Positions 22,535 to 33,684 of a DNA stretch of 64,000 nt are shown piece after piece. Source of the DNA: Phoronis australis (taxonomy: Eukaryota > Phoronida > Phoronidae); assembly GCA_002633005.1 (NCBI GenBank), contig NMRA01000641.1, positions 69,306 through 133,305 of the forward strand. Direction: 5' to 3'. Made by a program: the position numbers and the translations under genes. The notes below the pieces were generated by a model that worked only from the letters and a program-made list of their open reading frames with translations, ran no database searches and was not told where the DNA came from. The first letter of the stretch is position 1; the number at the start of each line of letters is the position of its first letter.

Positions 22535-23870
22535 ATGTAGTGTACGTACCCCCATATGGAATTCATTAACACAAAATGGTCATTACAAATGAAAGTATTG
22601 CCTTTCAAATAACAACAGGGTGTTTATTGCAATTACATTTGTTTTGAGTCAAATATTAGCATCTGTGTAGTGTACGTACCCCTATATTTTAATTTGTACA
22701 TATTTTGAAAGTATGGCAGATACGCACATAAATGCTGTGCTTTTTATTTTTTCTCTTTGAATTGATATAGTAAATCAAACTCTCAGTAGATTTTTAGTAT
22801 TTAGTTACATACCTGACATGTCATTGAAATGTAGTGTACGTACCCCTGTGTAGTGTACGTACCCCTGTGTAGTGTACGTACCCCTGTGTAGTGTACGTAC
22901 CCCTGTGTAGTCAGTGTACGTACCCCGATGTGAACAAATACCATGAAACAAAAATATTACACTTAACTAACTGTAAGTAAGCAACATTTGCCACAGTTTC
23001 TTCCATTAAAATGCTAGGTTAAAAGGGTGTTAATTACAAATACATTTGTTTTGAGTGAAATATTAGCATTTGTGTAGTGTACGTACCCTATGTTTTAATA
23101 TATTGCATACAGATATGCACATGTATGCTGTACTTTTTATTTGTTTTCTTTGAATAGATATGGTAAATGAACTAACTCTCAGTAGGTTCTAAGTATTTTG
23201 TATTGCCCAAAAGTATTTTTACATACTGCTGTTCTCATGAAAAATCCTGATATTTCTAAAATGAATTCAGTATGATAAAAAACAATGGACATTATCAAAT
23301 TTTTGGGCAATAAAATGCCACACAGGACTTGGCTAGCACTTAACATCCTAGAAGACACGTCATGTGACAACTGATGTTGTAGAGGCAGGTTCTCTATCTT
23401 TCACAACAACTTGCAACAAACCAACAAACTCGAGACCATCCCATACATTTGTAACTTAGTCAAAATTTGACGTTGATTGACTGTGCGTAGTGTACGTACC
23501 CCCCATCCAGTACCATTTTTTACTGTTTACAAGTGGAACACTGGTTCTAGCATTGCTTTAACTAATTTTACCAACTGGTGAATTAATTGAAAACTAGACA
23601 AATAGCACCAATAAAGTTTTTGAAAAAAGTAGGTACTTGTCATTTTCTTTTTGTAAAAAGCTTATTGAAAATGAAGAAGTTTTCATTATACTGTGACAAG
23701 ATATGCAATGTATCATCATCTGGGCAACTTGATCAGCACGGTAATAACTTTTCTTACTTTAGTATGTGATACTTTTTCAGTTTGATCAAGAACTTGTTAA
23801 ATTAACACCTACCTTATGAATGCTTGCATGGTAGAAGTGGGCTGTGACCATGAAGTTGTAGTGTACCTAC
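22535..23870. repeat. Cluster of GTAGTGTACGTACCCC motifs
   Basis: The motif GTAGTGTACGTACCCC occurs singly near 22538, 22665, 23073 and 23486, with a variant (GTACCTACCC) near 23860, and as an array of five 19-bp units at 22832-22925. Two of the single copies lie in a longer duplicated block of about 200 bp (around 22615-22820 and 23025-23200). The core GTACGTAC is an 8-bp palindrome. Nothing coding is present. Confidence 0.85.
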
Positions 23871-24044
23871 CCTTTTATAGTACTGTGATGCATTAGGCCA
23901 TAAAATGTTATTCAGTGGTTCTTGTGCAAAAATATTTTAGATTACAAACCTGAAATGATGGTACTTTAAAATAACCCACTTTTACAGTTATATGACAACC
24001 TTCATTTTTCACCAAAAGTGGCCACCGAATATGAACCTTGCTTG

Positions 24045-24183
24045 CGTTCAGTAACGCTAGGACCTACGCTAGGACCTAGCTAAAATCTAGTCAAAGTCCC
24101 GTGTACTCATTTGTAATACACGGCAATGTCTCGCGTGATTTCGCGAAGTCTTGCTTTTAGCGAGGTCCTAGCGTTACTGAACG
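24045..24183. mobile_element. 139-bp foldback MITE
   Basis: The left end CGTTCAGTAACGCTAGGACC and the right end GGTCCTAGCGTTACTGAACG are perfect inverted repeats of about 20 bp. The AACGCTAGGACCTA core is partly repeated inside the left end. No coding capacity. The flanks do not show an obvious target duplication. Confidence 0.75.
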
Positions 24184-24291
24184 GGAGGCTGGATTGTGAT
24201 TTGTCCGTCAGTCATTTCCATTGGTTGAAATCTGGGAAACCCCTTTCAGTTTAGGGTTACGTTATATGGCGACCACCTTTGACTTGAATAG

Positions 24292-24495
24292 TTACAATTT
24301 ATTAAAACGGGCAGTGATCGAAGTAAACAAAATCATCAGAACCCCGATCCCGTAGCTAAGCCCAAACAAGTACATTGCATAGAAACCGTGTGCAAGTGGT
24401 GGTGATGTCAACGATAAACTTCCGACCAAGCATGCGCATTGATGCCCACACACATGGAATTCCGTGTGTCGTTCATCATGTTTCCACAGGGCCAC
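24292..24495 (-). other. Short open frame with one membrane segment, uncertain
   Basis: 67 residues starting at an ATG, with a hydrophobic stretch near the C-terminus (FYAMYLFGLSYGIGVLMILF) that could span a membrane. It lies next to a CpG-rich region at 24540-24885 that could be a promoter. No family was recognised and chance is a real alternative. Confidence 0.2.
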
Positions 24496-24539
24496 TTTTC
24501 AGTATAGGTGGCGCTGTGTCAGAGGGTACAGTCGCCCTC

Positions 24540-24884
24540 TGATGCGCCAAAATGAAAAATAGTTCGTGATTCCTGTCCATCGTCGGCATTCATGTCCTGC
24601 TGTGGGGCGAAAGGAGCATCGGTCTGTTTCCGGTGCTTCGGAGGTCCATCTGCCGTTTCTCTCAGAAAAGGTACGGTGTTTCGGGTATGAATATAAACGC
24701 CTTGTTTATGGTGCGTTTAAAACGTGTGGTTGTCTGCTGCTAGTTGTGCGGGTTTGTACATCTGTGCAGTGTTCTTAATAACAGCCAGACCCAGCAAAGC
24801 CGAAGGCGAGTCGATAACCTGACGGAGACGAACCCGCTTTACATAATGTAAGTGGCGGGTCGATCTGGTCGTGGGTCGAGGGGT
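24540..24884. promoter_or_regulatory. CpG-rich region ending in G-rich repeat
   Basis: CpG is common here against an AT-rich background. A GGTACG donor-like site at 24669 could end a noncoding first exon. The right end carries GGTCGTGGGTCGAGGGG, the same G-rich unit seen at 40548-40620, 57290-57375 and 58000-58062, and stops at an unknown base (24885). No linked coding exon was found. Confidence 0.25.
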
Positions 24885-24885
24885 N

Positions 24886-26411
24886 TAAAACCTTTTCTTA
24901 ATTAAGTACACTAACAACGAAGAAGAGTAATTACGCTAGCGCCTTCTGTAAGAACAACTTCAATCAATTAACCATATAAAAAGTCAAATGTCTTATCTGC
25001 TAACCAGGCTGCTCGATCCTCGTACTAACACATACTATACAGCGACAGTTTACTTGCTGGTCAGTCCTTCGTGACACAACAAAAGTGTTTAGTATCGGTC
25101 TAACCACGATGCACTACACTGGCCACAGCCTTTGTGACGCTATGATACGTGTAGACAGTATCTGACTACTCACAATTCCTCTTGCTGGTACCTCGTGACG
25201 CATTACACATGAAGGTAGTATCTTACTATCCATGATGTAAGTAGCAAGGTCTTAGTAAACTTCCTGTTCGCTAATCTTTGCTCTTGTCAAGATCCTCTTT
25301 AGAATCTTCCACCAGATGGCTCTACAAAATTCCATCTGACTGACTAACATCATTTTTTTTTCTAAATTATAGTAATGCGTTTTCTTAACAATTGGCTAAT
25401 AAAAAACACATTATACTATCTAATCATATCATTGGCTACAACCCTTTCAGTGCATTGACCCTAGAACAAAAGAGGCAATTAAAATACCATCTAAAAATAC
25501 ATGTAGATATTAAATGTACATGTGAACAATTTTGACTCTGGGGTTTTAAAAGTACATATGCACAAATTTTGGCCAATTTGAATGGAACTAATTCTACTAA
25601 TTACATAATATTTATTCTGACATATACACATACCCAACTCTATTTTTATCGTATTTTATTAATTGTTATATAAGTTAATAAGCGTCTTTTCTATCTGTGA
25701 AGACATCGCTAATGTGATAATTATCCTGTACAACACAATAGGAGCATAGATCACCTTCGTGATATCAAGGGCTGACAGCGACACAGGTTGATGTAGAGAA
25801 GAATTGTACAACTCCAAGATACCACTGAACGGCCATGTTTCCTTATAGTCTTAGTCACATTAAAGCGCAAGATATAAACTAGACCCAATTGACGCCGACT
25901 ACAAATCGTGTGGCTCCATGCTTTTAAAAAGAGTTGGTCTTGGTCGTACGCATGGTTTTAGCTTAGACGGATCATTAACATGACATACGATGGTGGGGGT
26001 TCAACATGAATGTTGACTATGATTGCGTTTACATTGTATGTAAGTTGTAATGTTTAGCTCAAAACCAAGAAAGGGATACCCACATCATGGTTTCTCAATA
26101 GTGTTCTGAGGCTTTAGCATTTGGTAAACCAAATTCTGTGAAACTAGTTCTCAGTTCAAGTTGGAGGTTTGATTATTGACATAGCCCCTTGGTGAGTTCC
26201 TGTCACAAGAACACTGCCATGGGTCAATGTGCCTCTAAAGTATGAAATCCCTTTTTTTCAGTTAGAATCTCATGAAATCCTTTGTCTTCACAATACCTCA
26301 CCAGCCGCCAAGCGCTATCATGGCACAAGGCATACGCAAAAATGAACTCTCTCGACTATTCCCTGTGTTCTAACACAAGTATATGCATGGCGTACTTCAA
26401 TACATATCGTT
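24886..26411. other. Noncoding stretch with degenerate 60-bp repeats
   Basis: At about 25045-25235 three degenerate units of about 60 bp share CTTCGTGACRC- and TAGTATCT-like segments. The rest is AT-rich, contains no long open frame, and probably includes the 3' untranslated region of the receptor gene at 26412. Confidence 0.45.
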
Positions 26412-27398
26412 TCAGCTCTCTCCAACGTTATTGTGGCGGTTAAACATTTTACGAAAAGCTTGTTTGTAGGCGGGTATCGCCAACACATACGAAAACGGAT
26501 TAACCAGTGAATTCAGTCCTGCAAGATCTGTTAAAAAAGCTCGCAGCGAAGATATTTTCCAGTCCTCAAGAGCAATTACAGATGGAGGAGGGTAGGCGTT
26601 CTTTGCAATCAACTGAGGCCAGGTGCTTAAAATCTTAAGCGCAACATATTTCAACATTGCCTTCGTAAGTTTATATTGCTCCCTTTGTCGTACCTCTTGT
26701 GCATTCAGTTCGCTGAAGATTCTCTTTCGTTGGCGATAAGCAAGAATAATTACGTAAATATGAAGACTAATAATAATAAAATCTGGAAAGTAGATCGTCA
26801 AAATGCCACACGTAACTCTTATTGGAGTTCTCTGAAATATTGTTTGAAATAAACATAGGTCGCGGTCGCCGACGAAGTTCTCGTTCACACTGAGCAGAAG
26901 AAATGAGTTCAGTATCGGACCATAGAAGAATGCTGTGATTACCAACCGTTTTTCGACGGTGGTTGTCATTAAACTGTCGTATCGCAGAGGAAACTTAATG
27001 GAAACAAACCTGTCCACATTTACAACTACTAGCATGGCAGTGGATACGTTAACTGGGACGGCGACACCATAAATAAAGCCTATGCAGGCGGAGGTACTGG
27101 TAATGGCGGACATTGGCAGCGACTCCCAGAGCAGAGGTACGACAAGTTTCTTGAACGTATTGAGTGGTAGACATAGTCCTACTAGTAGATCGCTGAGTCC
27201 AAGGCCAAAGATTATGACACTGATGCTTTCCTTGCGTACTTCTGGGAATTTGATGTAGGCTAAGCAAACCAGACTGTTACCAACACTGATGCCGACTGCG
27301 AGGAGAACTTCGAAAGTGATGTGTAAGTAAAGTACAACATCCGGTGCTGATCCTTCAGCGTACCACGGTGTGTGGTTAGAAGTAGTTGAATTGGACAT
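26412..27398 (-). CDS. Class A (rhodopsin-like) G-protein-coupled receptor, single exon
   Basis: 328 residues from the ATG at 27398, which has an A at -3. The frame can be extended 10 codons upstream only by using GTG, so that start is rejected. The N-terminus has two N-glycosylation sites (NST, NHT). Seven hydrophobic segments carry family landmarks: GNSLVCLAYI in TM1, GLSDLLVG in TM2, a Cys 25 residues before the TM3 Arg, and DRFVSIKFPLRY at the end of TM3 (DRF instead of DRY). ECL2 has its Cys (RDLCLF) for the disulfide, and TM7 has NPFSY for NPxxY. TM6 lacks the usual CWxP and reads STWPQL. The receptor sits in the plasma membrane and couples to G proteins. The ligand cannot be told, though the TM3 end resembles amine, adenosine and melatonin-type receptors. 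The frame is intact. A TATATAAG at 27438-27445 (minus) lies 40-47 bp upstream. Confidence 0.9.
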   Translation of the reverse strand: MSNSTTSNHTPWYAEGSAPDVVLYLHITFEVLLAVGISVGNSLVCLAYIKFPEVRKESISVIIFGLGLSDLLVGLCLPLNTFKKLVVPLLWESLPMSAITSTSACIGFIYGVAVPVNVSTAMLVVVNVDRFVSIKFPLRYDSLMTTTVEKRLVITAFFYGPILNSFLLLSVNENFVGDRDLCLFQTIFQRTPIRVTCGILTIYFPDFIIISLHIYVIILAYRQRKRIFSELNAQEVRQREQYKLTKAMLKYVALKILSTWPQLIAKNAYPPPSVIALEDWKISSLRAFLTDLAGLNSLVNPFSYVLAIPAYKQAFRKMFNRHNNVGES

Positions 27399-28139
27399 TG
27401 TTTCTTGGCATAAGAAAATTGTTATCACATGATGAACTTATATATGCAATATGATGGAAGGCGGAGTTACACGCCGGTATGAGAACGTAAGCAGTTACCC
27501 CCAGCAACTGCGCTGTCACAGACTTGACGGGCAGGCGAACTAATCCCACCCCTTAAGATAACAAGTGCATGCGATCCAGCAACGCGTTACGCCACGTAAT
27601 GTTGGATAGAATCGAAACGTTTGCTAATGACACAGCGGCAGGTTAGATGCTTTAACCCGGGGGGAGGCAGTTAACAGAAACTTAGATCAGTGTAATTCAA
27701 CTAGGGGGTTTAAATAGGGAATTGTATTTTATTCTGAATAAATTTTGGATAGTTTTCTATGAGTTGTTGATTAATTTCACAAATAATTCAACATCAAAAA
27801 GTAAACTTATATGCTCTAGCTAAGCTCAAAAATAATAACCCGCTTGGGGCGCTTCTTCTCGTGACGTATTTGGTGAGGGCAAAGTCACTGTCCTGTGTTA
27901 GCGTGCAGTCAAGTGTCGTTCTTTATATTGTCGGAATAAGAAATTTTTGTGTGCAATGTCGGGTCACCTGGGATACCTGTTTCAGCCGAGGCAACACAAA
28001 ATGATACCCAGTTATCGTCATCGTCAGACGAATATTTGCCGGTGCAACCAGTCCGTATCAACAATTTACACAGGTGTGACTCTGCCGTGGGTAATGTGGA
28101 CTCTAGCCAGCCAGTCAGCCAGCTGCCAGCTTTGTAAAC
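27399..28139. other. Region upstream of the receptor gene
   Basis: Contains a possible TATA box (27438-27445, minus strand) for the receptor. No gene recognised. Two overlapping short open frames at 27947-28168 lack motifs. Confidence 0.35.
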
Positions 28140-29110
28140 TTGAAGGGTTGGTTAGTTACCGACTATAGCTGTATGAAGACTATCGTGCCACTGTTCGTTG
28201 AGCTCCGTTAGACCCAAACAGCTAGTTGATTACCCGTGTATAGTTGACTTCTGCTCGTCACATCGTAAAACTTAGGCTATATCAACATGTAGAGCTAACG
28301 GACCAGCGGGGGTGCATGCAAAATCTGGTAGTCAACCGACACTCACCTTGTTCGTTGCAGCCGTTTAAGTGGAAAACAAGCAAATAAACGTCATTTCTAG
28401 CATAATTTGCCGCGTTTTGTAACAAAGAAGTGTGTCGCCGGTTCAAAAACAGCACGCTTGTTACACGGCGCACGCGCCATTTCCTAAAATTTTGAGACGT
28501 CTTTTGGGAGATGATGGCACCTTCGCAGCACCAAGGCTTGTTCTAAAATTCGGTTTCATTTGGTATAAAAATTCTAAAAACTTGTAACGAAATGAAACAA
28601 GTTCCGACAATTTGTTGTGACATGTACGCAACCTAGGTGCCCGGTCGGCAGCGTAGAACACTCGATAAACGAATCGGGGGAAAAGAAACTGGTAAAAGTC
28701 AGGTGACGTAATTGCAAAACACCGACTCAAGAGAACGCATCACGACAATTTAGCAGCAGCCGATTAACGATCGCTAACTTTTCCAACACCGGTAAATAAG
28801 TTAGTGTACTGTAGGAACATGGTTCCTAGGTTTACTGAAGGATGAGAGTAGTTTTAATGACAATAATTTTATTTGTCCCTTTTTAGCCATATTGGCGCAA
28901 ACCTGCATGTAGGCCTATATTTCATGGGCGGCGCAGCACTGAAAAATGTGGGGTGGCTAAAGCCCCTCAGCCCCCCTGTGGTGCACCGCCTATAGACCAC
29001 GTGCGGCATAGCACTGAAAAAAGTGGGGGCTATAGCCACCCACCCCCCTATGGTGCGCCGCCCATGATATTTAGTATACAGCTTTTGGCCAAGGTTTGGG
29101 TAACCCGGCA
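28140..29110. repeat. Dispersed 800-bp repeat, copy 1
   Basis: Shares long stretches with 44180-44960, including ATCAACATGTAGAGCTAA, GGTGCATGCAAAATCTGG, CGCGCCATTTCCTAAA and TGTTGTGACATGTACGCAACC, at moderate divergence. Copy 1 is longer because a 144-bp MITE (28923-29066) sits in it at a place where copy 2 has none. No coding capacity or terminal structure was recognised. Confidence 0.75.
28923..29066. mobile_element. 144-bp MITE, head-to-tail dimer
   Basis: Begins CATGGGCGGCGCAGCACTG and ends GTGCGCCGCCCATG, an inverted repeat of CATGGGCGGCGC. ATATTT flanks both sides (28917-28922, 29067-29072). Internally GCACTGAAAAAxGTGGGG and GGTGCxCCGCC occur twice, showing that it is two copies of a 70-bp unit end to end. 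The single unit is present at 40124-40191. Confidence 0.8.
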
Positions 29111-29460
29111 ATGATATGCTATGACCATCCCTTTAGAAGACACCTTTTCCGAAGAGTTCGAATACCCGGGAGCCATACAAAAACACATGTCGAACCTTTT
29201 ACAGCACTGTGAAAAACAGTAAAAAATAACTGATATAATACAATATAAACTCTTTACAATGTGGCACGGCAATATAAGTGACAAGCAGTCGAGTACCCAT
29301 CAGTCACGTCACTGACATATCAGCCAATCAGTGATCGCTGTCAAGATCTCAGTCTTTTGACAATAACTATGAATGATTAGTGCGAAACTGGGGCAAATGT
29401 GAGATTTATTTGTATCTTAGAACCGTTTCACTGCTGCATTATTGTTACCACAGTGCCGTT

Positions 29461-30177
29461 TTAACGGAGAATGCCACCCGATTTAATTATAATTAGTTTT
29501 TTTACCGTCTTAATCGGTCTATATCCACATCGCCTCGCACACGGTCGACCTTACCTTGCCGAGAGGTGTCGCTTTAACCTGTAAGGAAGGTGAGAAACGA
29601 CACATCGACGTCAGTGGTTCATCTGCAGAGTGAATGCCGCTATGTTGCGGTGCGTCGTTCCCGCTTGCCCGAACTATGGAGTTGCGAGGAAAGCGGGTAT
29701 ACCGTTTTTGCGACTTCCTCGAGAACCCAAATTGCTTAGGAAGTGGCTCGTGGTAGCAAAGAATGAAAAGTACGTTGTTAATGGCAAGTATGAGACCGTG
29801 AAACATCTCCGTGTCTGTGGCCGGAATTTCGTCGACAGTGATCTCTCTCACGAATGCCGGCTTATCAAAGAACTATCCATTTCCGTTGTCTGTGTATGTT
29901 CATGGCGGCTTCTAGTATTTTTTGATCAGTGTATTCCTGTTTGAAGTGATAGCCTGTGAAACCTAACATCCACCTGTAAAGTCTTCGTCGGATGAACACT
30001 CGTCTAAGTCGGCCATTGTGAGTTGCCATGTTGACGTTTATGATTCTGCGTTGAAATGAATTATTCTCACCATAACCAATGCTTATACAAAACTGAAACA
30101 AAGTCTGTGTCATTAGATACAATTTTTAATGCATTTGGAGTATTCGTGAGTGCAAATGTTTTGAGAAGCCAGCAATG
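29461..30177. mobile_element. Kolobok-like DNA transposon, copy C, truncated and inverted
   Basis: Starts TTAACGGAGAATGCCACCC, the inverse of the right end of copy A. It can be followed to about 30177, where it stops against the tail of a minus-strand gypsy integrase with no second terminal repeat. It carries the best-preserved THAP reading frame of the three copies. Confidence 0.75.
29642..29944 (+). pseudogene. THAP-domain fragment of Kolobok transposase
   Basis: From ATG 29642 the frame encodes about 80 residues of a THAP zinc-binding DNA-binding domain: C-x4-C near the start (CVVPAC), the conserved Trp (LRKWLV) and CGRNF in place of the usual C-x2-H-F, so the last zinc ligand is Asn. After about residue 80 it drifts into non-domain sequence and ends at 29944. 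Copies A and B hold the same domain with stops on their minus strands. THAP domains let Kolobok and P-type transposases bind their own ends. Without a catalytic core this is a relic. Confidence 0.65.
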
Positions 30178-30179
30178 TA

Positions 30180-30827
30180 CAATGAGGCGGATGTGGAACC
30201 GATGTGTCCATGGTTGCCTCATCGGTGACATTGGATTTTCGCAGCAGCTGGCGGTTGCGCACAAAGAAGTGACCATCTGAACGTCTAATCTTGTATTCTC
30301 TATTTTAAAGGCGTTTGGTTACAGTTGCAGGTTTCCATTCCAAGTGACCTCGCTGAATGGGTTGCATACGAACAGCGTCACCTGGCTGGAGGATAGGTAA
30401 GTTTCTTCGGTGTGGATTAAGGCGGTCAGTAGTCGATGACTTTTTGTCTTCCATAAGTTAACGTTCACTAGAGTTTTGGTTAGAAGGCCGCAGCATCTTT
30501 GACGTGGTTGGAACGAGGCTCTTGGTCTTCCGAATAAGCGTTCAACTGGACTGGTTGAAAGGCCCTCATTCGGTGTGTTGCGAATATTCAATAGGCCCAG
30601 GTATGGATCTTCATGTGCTGCTTCACAGCGACGTAACATGCGCTTGGTTATTTTAACAGTGACTTCAGCAGACGCCTTTTTGCTTTGATTTTACTAGGGG
30701 TAGTGACTATGTAATTGAATGTTCAATCGGAGGCAAAACGTTTAAATTTGTCCGAAGAGTATTGTGGACCACCGTCGCTGACATGAGTATCTGGTATGCC
30801 GTGTCTGGCAAAATGATGCTTCAACTT
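30180..30827 (-). pseudogene. Gypsy integrase, C-terminal part
   Basis: Continues the integrase core after the inserted element: HHFARHGIPDT, VSDGGPQYSS with the second catalytic Asp, a frame-shifted SAEVTVKITKRM segment containing the Glu, then LLNIRNTPNEG and a basic tail (VRNRQLLRKS). Frameshifts occur near 30690 and 30340. Confidence 0.75.
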
Positions 30828-32519
30828 TAGTCGGTGGGCCAGATCTCATAGCGTTCATCCTTGTGAGTACTTTAGGGGGGCAACCTAGTTTTATCTATGT
30901 GGCTAGATAATATACCTATAAATCAAAATCCAAAAAGTTCCCACATCTACACTTGCACATTTTTTTAAAAAAAGGTGTTTTTGTTGCACAAAATATTATG
31001 CACATTCCTGCCACTTGGTGGCGCTTTTCTATTGAATTGACCAATCAGAGAGCCAGATTGTATTGTTGTGCTTAGTTACTTCAATATGGCTGCTCCCATG
31101 GAGTGCGATGCTTGTATAATTCAAGGTTTATCAAACAGCACAAAATTGTGATGCCAGAGCCTAAAGAAGCTTAGGAAAGCTTCCTGACGAACTCTGATGG
31201 AATGTGGAACTCTGTAGATCATTAGATCAAAAAGAATAAGAGGTGTTACAAACGTTTGTGCAGATAACAGCTGCATGCCCCGGTATAGCCTACACAGTAT
31301 ACTGCTGAGTGCTGTAGACTAGAAGACCAAGTGTCAGACCAAGAAATTGAAAGGACATAGAACGGCATAGCAACGTTTCAAGGCACCAACAATAGTACTA
31401 AAGCTGAAGTTGCTGAAAGTGATACAGATGTTATCCAAGATTTCCCAAGAAAATCAATTATGCTTCCAAAATCTGAAACACCCAATTAACCTGAATAACA
31501 TAGGAACATTCTGAAACATGAGTGCATCATTTGTTAGCAGGAAAAGTATATTATGGACCATATTTCAAGAAAGAGAAAGAAGTATAGCTTTGTAAAACAG
31601 GTACGTGTTTTTGAAAGCTATATCTTGGTGTTTTCCATGTGTGTTTCAGTATTATCACCAGTTGTTTTTTTTAACTTGTTCAGCTCCTTGGCTGCCTAGG
31701 CCTTAAACAATACCGCTGAACCAGTAGAGACGGTGATCATACCATAAGTACTCCATATGCCGGATGCTTTTCAGCAAATTATGTTCCTATAAGTTTAGAA
31801 GTACCGCGTAGAGAGATGCCTCTGAGGAGGTCGTTAATGTTTTCATTTGTTCCCAGTTTAAACAAATACTCCTGCAATCCTGTTTTTCCAACACTCCATT
31901 GTTCATTTGCCACATCGACACTGCTTGCGCTAAGGGGTAATCATATGGCGTTATACTGTGGGTGTGATTTTAAAGCACTTTAAGTCAAAAATTTTTGAGA
32001 AGGTTGAATGGAGTAGATGGTTGCAAACAACATGCCCAAGTGGCCGTCATCCCCTGTCGTAGTCCTGGGATAGGGGGAACTTCTTTTCAATTTTTTGTAA
32101 ACANAGACAATGCCAGAATAACTTCCTAGTAATATTCAGACTTAGTTTGCATTTTTGCCACTAGGTGTCTCTTTACATTTTTTAAATTTCACTGTTTACA
32201 ATTAATCTACAATAGTAAAACATGTAATGTGAGTGTAATATTGTTCAATACAATAGCAATGATGGGACCAAATTATTTGTTTTACAAAAAAGTCACCAAA
32301 ACTGTTGTTTTTACAAATATAAATTTACTAAGCTCTTTGGTGATTATTAGGTAACTTCAAACTCAAATTTCTCAAAAATGTGCAACTTTATATGTAGGAA
32401 CTTTTTAGATTTTGAAAACACTCCAGTAAATGAATTAAAAAACACCAAAATAAAATCCCCCCTAAAGTACTCACAAAAACCATTTTCTAGAGGCCCTACA
32501 AATTCTGGCCCACCGACTA
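30828..32519. mobile_element. 1,692-bp non-coding TIR element inside integrase
   Basis: Starts TAGTCGGTGGGCCAGA and ends TCTGGCCCACCGACTA. The inverted similarity resumes about 15 bp further in with TTGTGAGTACTTTAGGGGGG and its complement. CTT is present once on each side (30825-30827, 32520-32522) but once only in the interrupted integrase codons, so a 3-bp target duplication is well supported. There is no open frame of note, and one unknown base lies at 32104. A 3-bp duplication fits Harbinger or CACTA-type elements. The ends do not start CACTA, so the superfamily stays open. Confidence 0.8.
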
Positions 32520-33157
32520 CTTGTTAACGACTGTCTCCGAGAGGGTGTCAGGTAGGTAATCAATCTCAAAAAATTACTGTAGTAGTCAACAGTGATAATG
32601 TAGGAACGATTGGAGAGAGTAAAAAGATCTGTGCCTACTTTCTCCAAAGGGCGTTCTGGCACGTCGTGCATGTCGAGTGTCTTTTGTGGTTGGTAATCGG
32701 CATGCGTAGCGCGAATACTACAGGATTCAACATACTGGCGTATTTTCGTGGACGTGCCGCGCCAGTGTACGAGTTGTTGAGCACGACGAAGACATGAGTT
32801 AATACCCTGGTGGCCAGCATGGATTTAGCACTTGATGTCAGCTTGGAGTGATTTGGGAGTGACGACATTGTTTACCTTGGAGGATTATGCCGTCTTGTAG
32901 GGGTAGCTCGTCACAGTAGTCGAAATATTGTCGGATCATTTTGGGATGTGTCGATTTCTTTATAGTTAATGCGTATTTGTGCCAAGAATGTCTCTTTGAT
33001 AGGTAGAAACGAAGCAGCATTCACACTTGTGAGTTCCTCTGTTGGTTTGTCTGTCATTGGGGCTCGGAATGGAGCATCAGCCACAGGTAATATCAATTTA
33101 CCTGGGCGGTGCATAAGCTCGAAGTCATTTCTGAGCGCGTAGAGGTGATTCGAGACG
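32520..33157 (-). pseudogene. Gypsy integrase, N-terminal part
   Basis: Contains the post-RNase H linker (MHRPGKLILPVADAP), a degraded zinc-binding module at about 32720-32870, and the start of the catalytic core with VGTDLFTL carrying the first Asp and VDYYSNF. It then breaks at 32520. Several frame changes. Confidence 0.7.
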
Positions 33158-33625
33158 TCATGGTACACGAGAAAGTGGCTTGGATTTTATAGCAACTAGC
33201 GGCTTGTGGTTGGTGATAACCTGTAGGGTACGGCCATAGGTGTAGTAGTGGAATTTCGCTAATCCAAAGACCACGGCCAGCAACTCTTTCTCGATTTGAG
33301 CATATCGGGTCTCGGGGTCAGTGAGTGAACGGCTGGCGAAAGCAATCGACTTTCCGTATTGCATCAGACATGAACCGATTCCATAGTCACTTGCGTCGTT
33401 TTCCAAAGTCAAGTCTTTGGTGATGTCGCATAAGCCAAGTACTGGAACTTCTGTCCAGGGTACGTCTTTCGTAAGGAGGTTTCGTAAGGGGGCGCTTTCA
33501 GCTGCCAGGTTGGGTAGGTACTTGCCCAAGTAGTTGATCATACCCATGAAGCGTCGCAGTTCTTCAACGTTTTGAAGGGATGCCATTGCGGCCAGTGCTC
33601 TCACTTTTTCAGGTTCAGGACGCAT
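33158..33625 (-). pseudogene. Gypsy RT connection and RNase H
   Basis: An open 155-residue segment. The connection region reads RRFMGMINYLGKYLPNL. RNase H has DASDYGIG with its Asp, YAQIEKELLA with its Glu, and ITNHKPL, where the expected Asp of the ITDHKPL-type motif is Asn, so a catalytic residue is lost. Confidence 0.8.
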
Positions 33626-33684
33626 ACCTTGAGCAGAAAAGTATGACCGAAGGATGTTTCGGGGACCATGTTCCCAAACTTCTG

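Noticed and set aside
26412-27428. A 338-residue receptor starting at 27428
   Set aside because: The upstream start codon would be GTG. The first ATG is at 27398, in a good context and followed by a typical glycosylated N-terminus.
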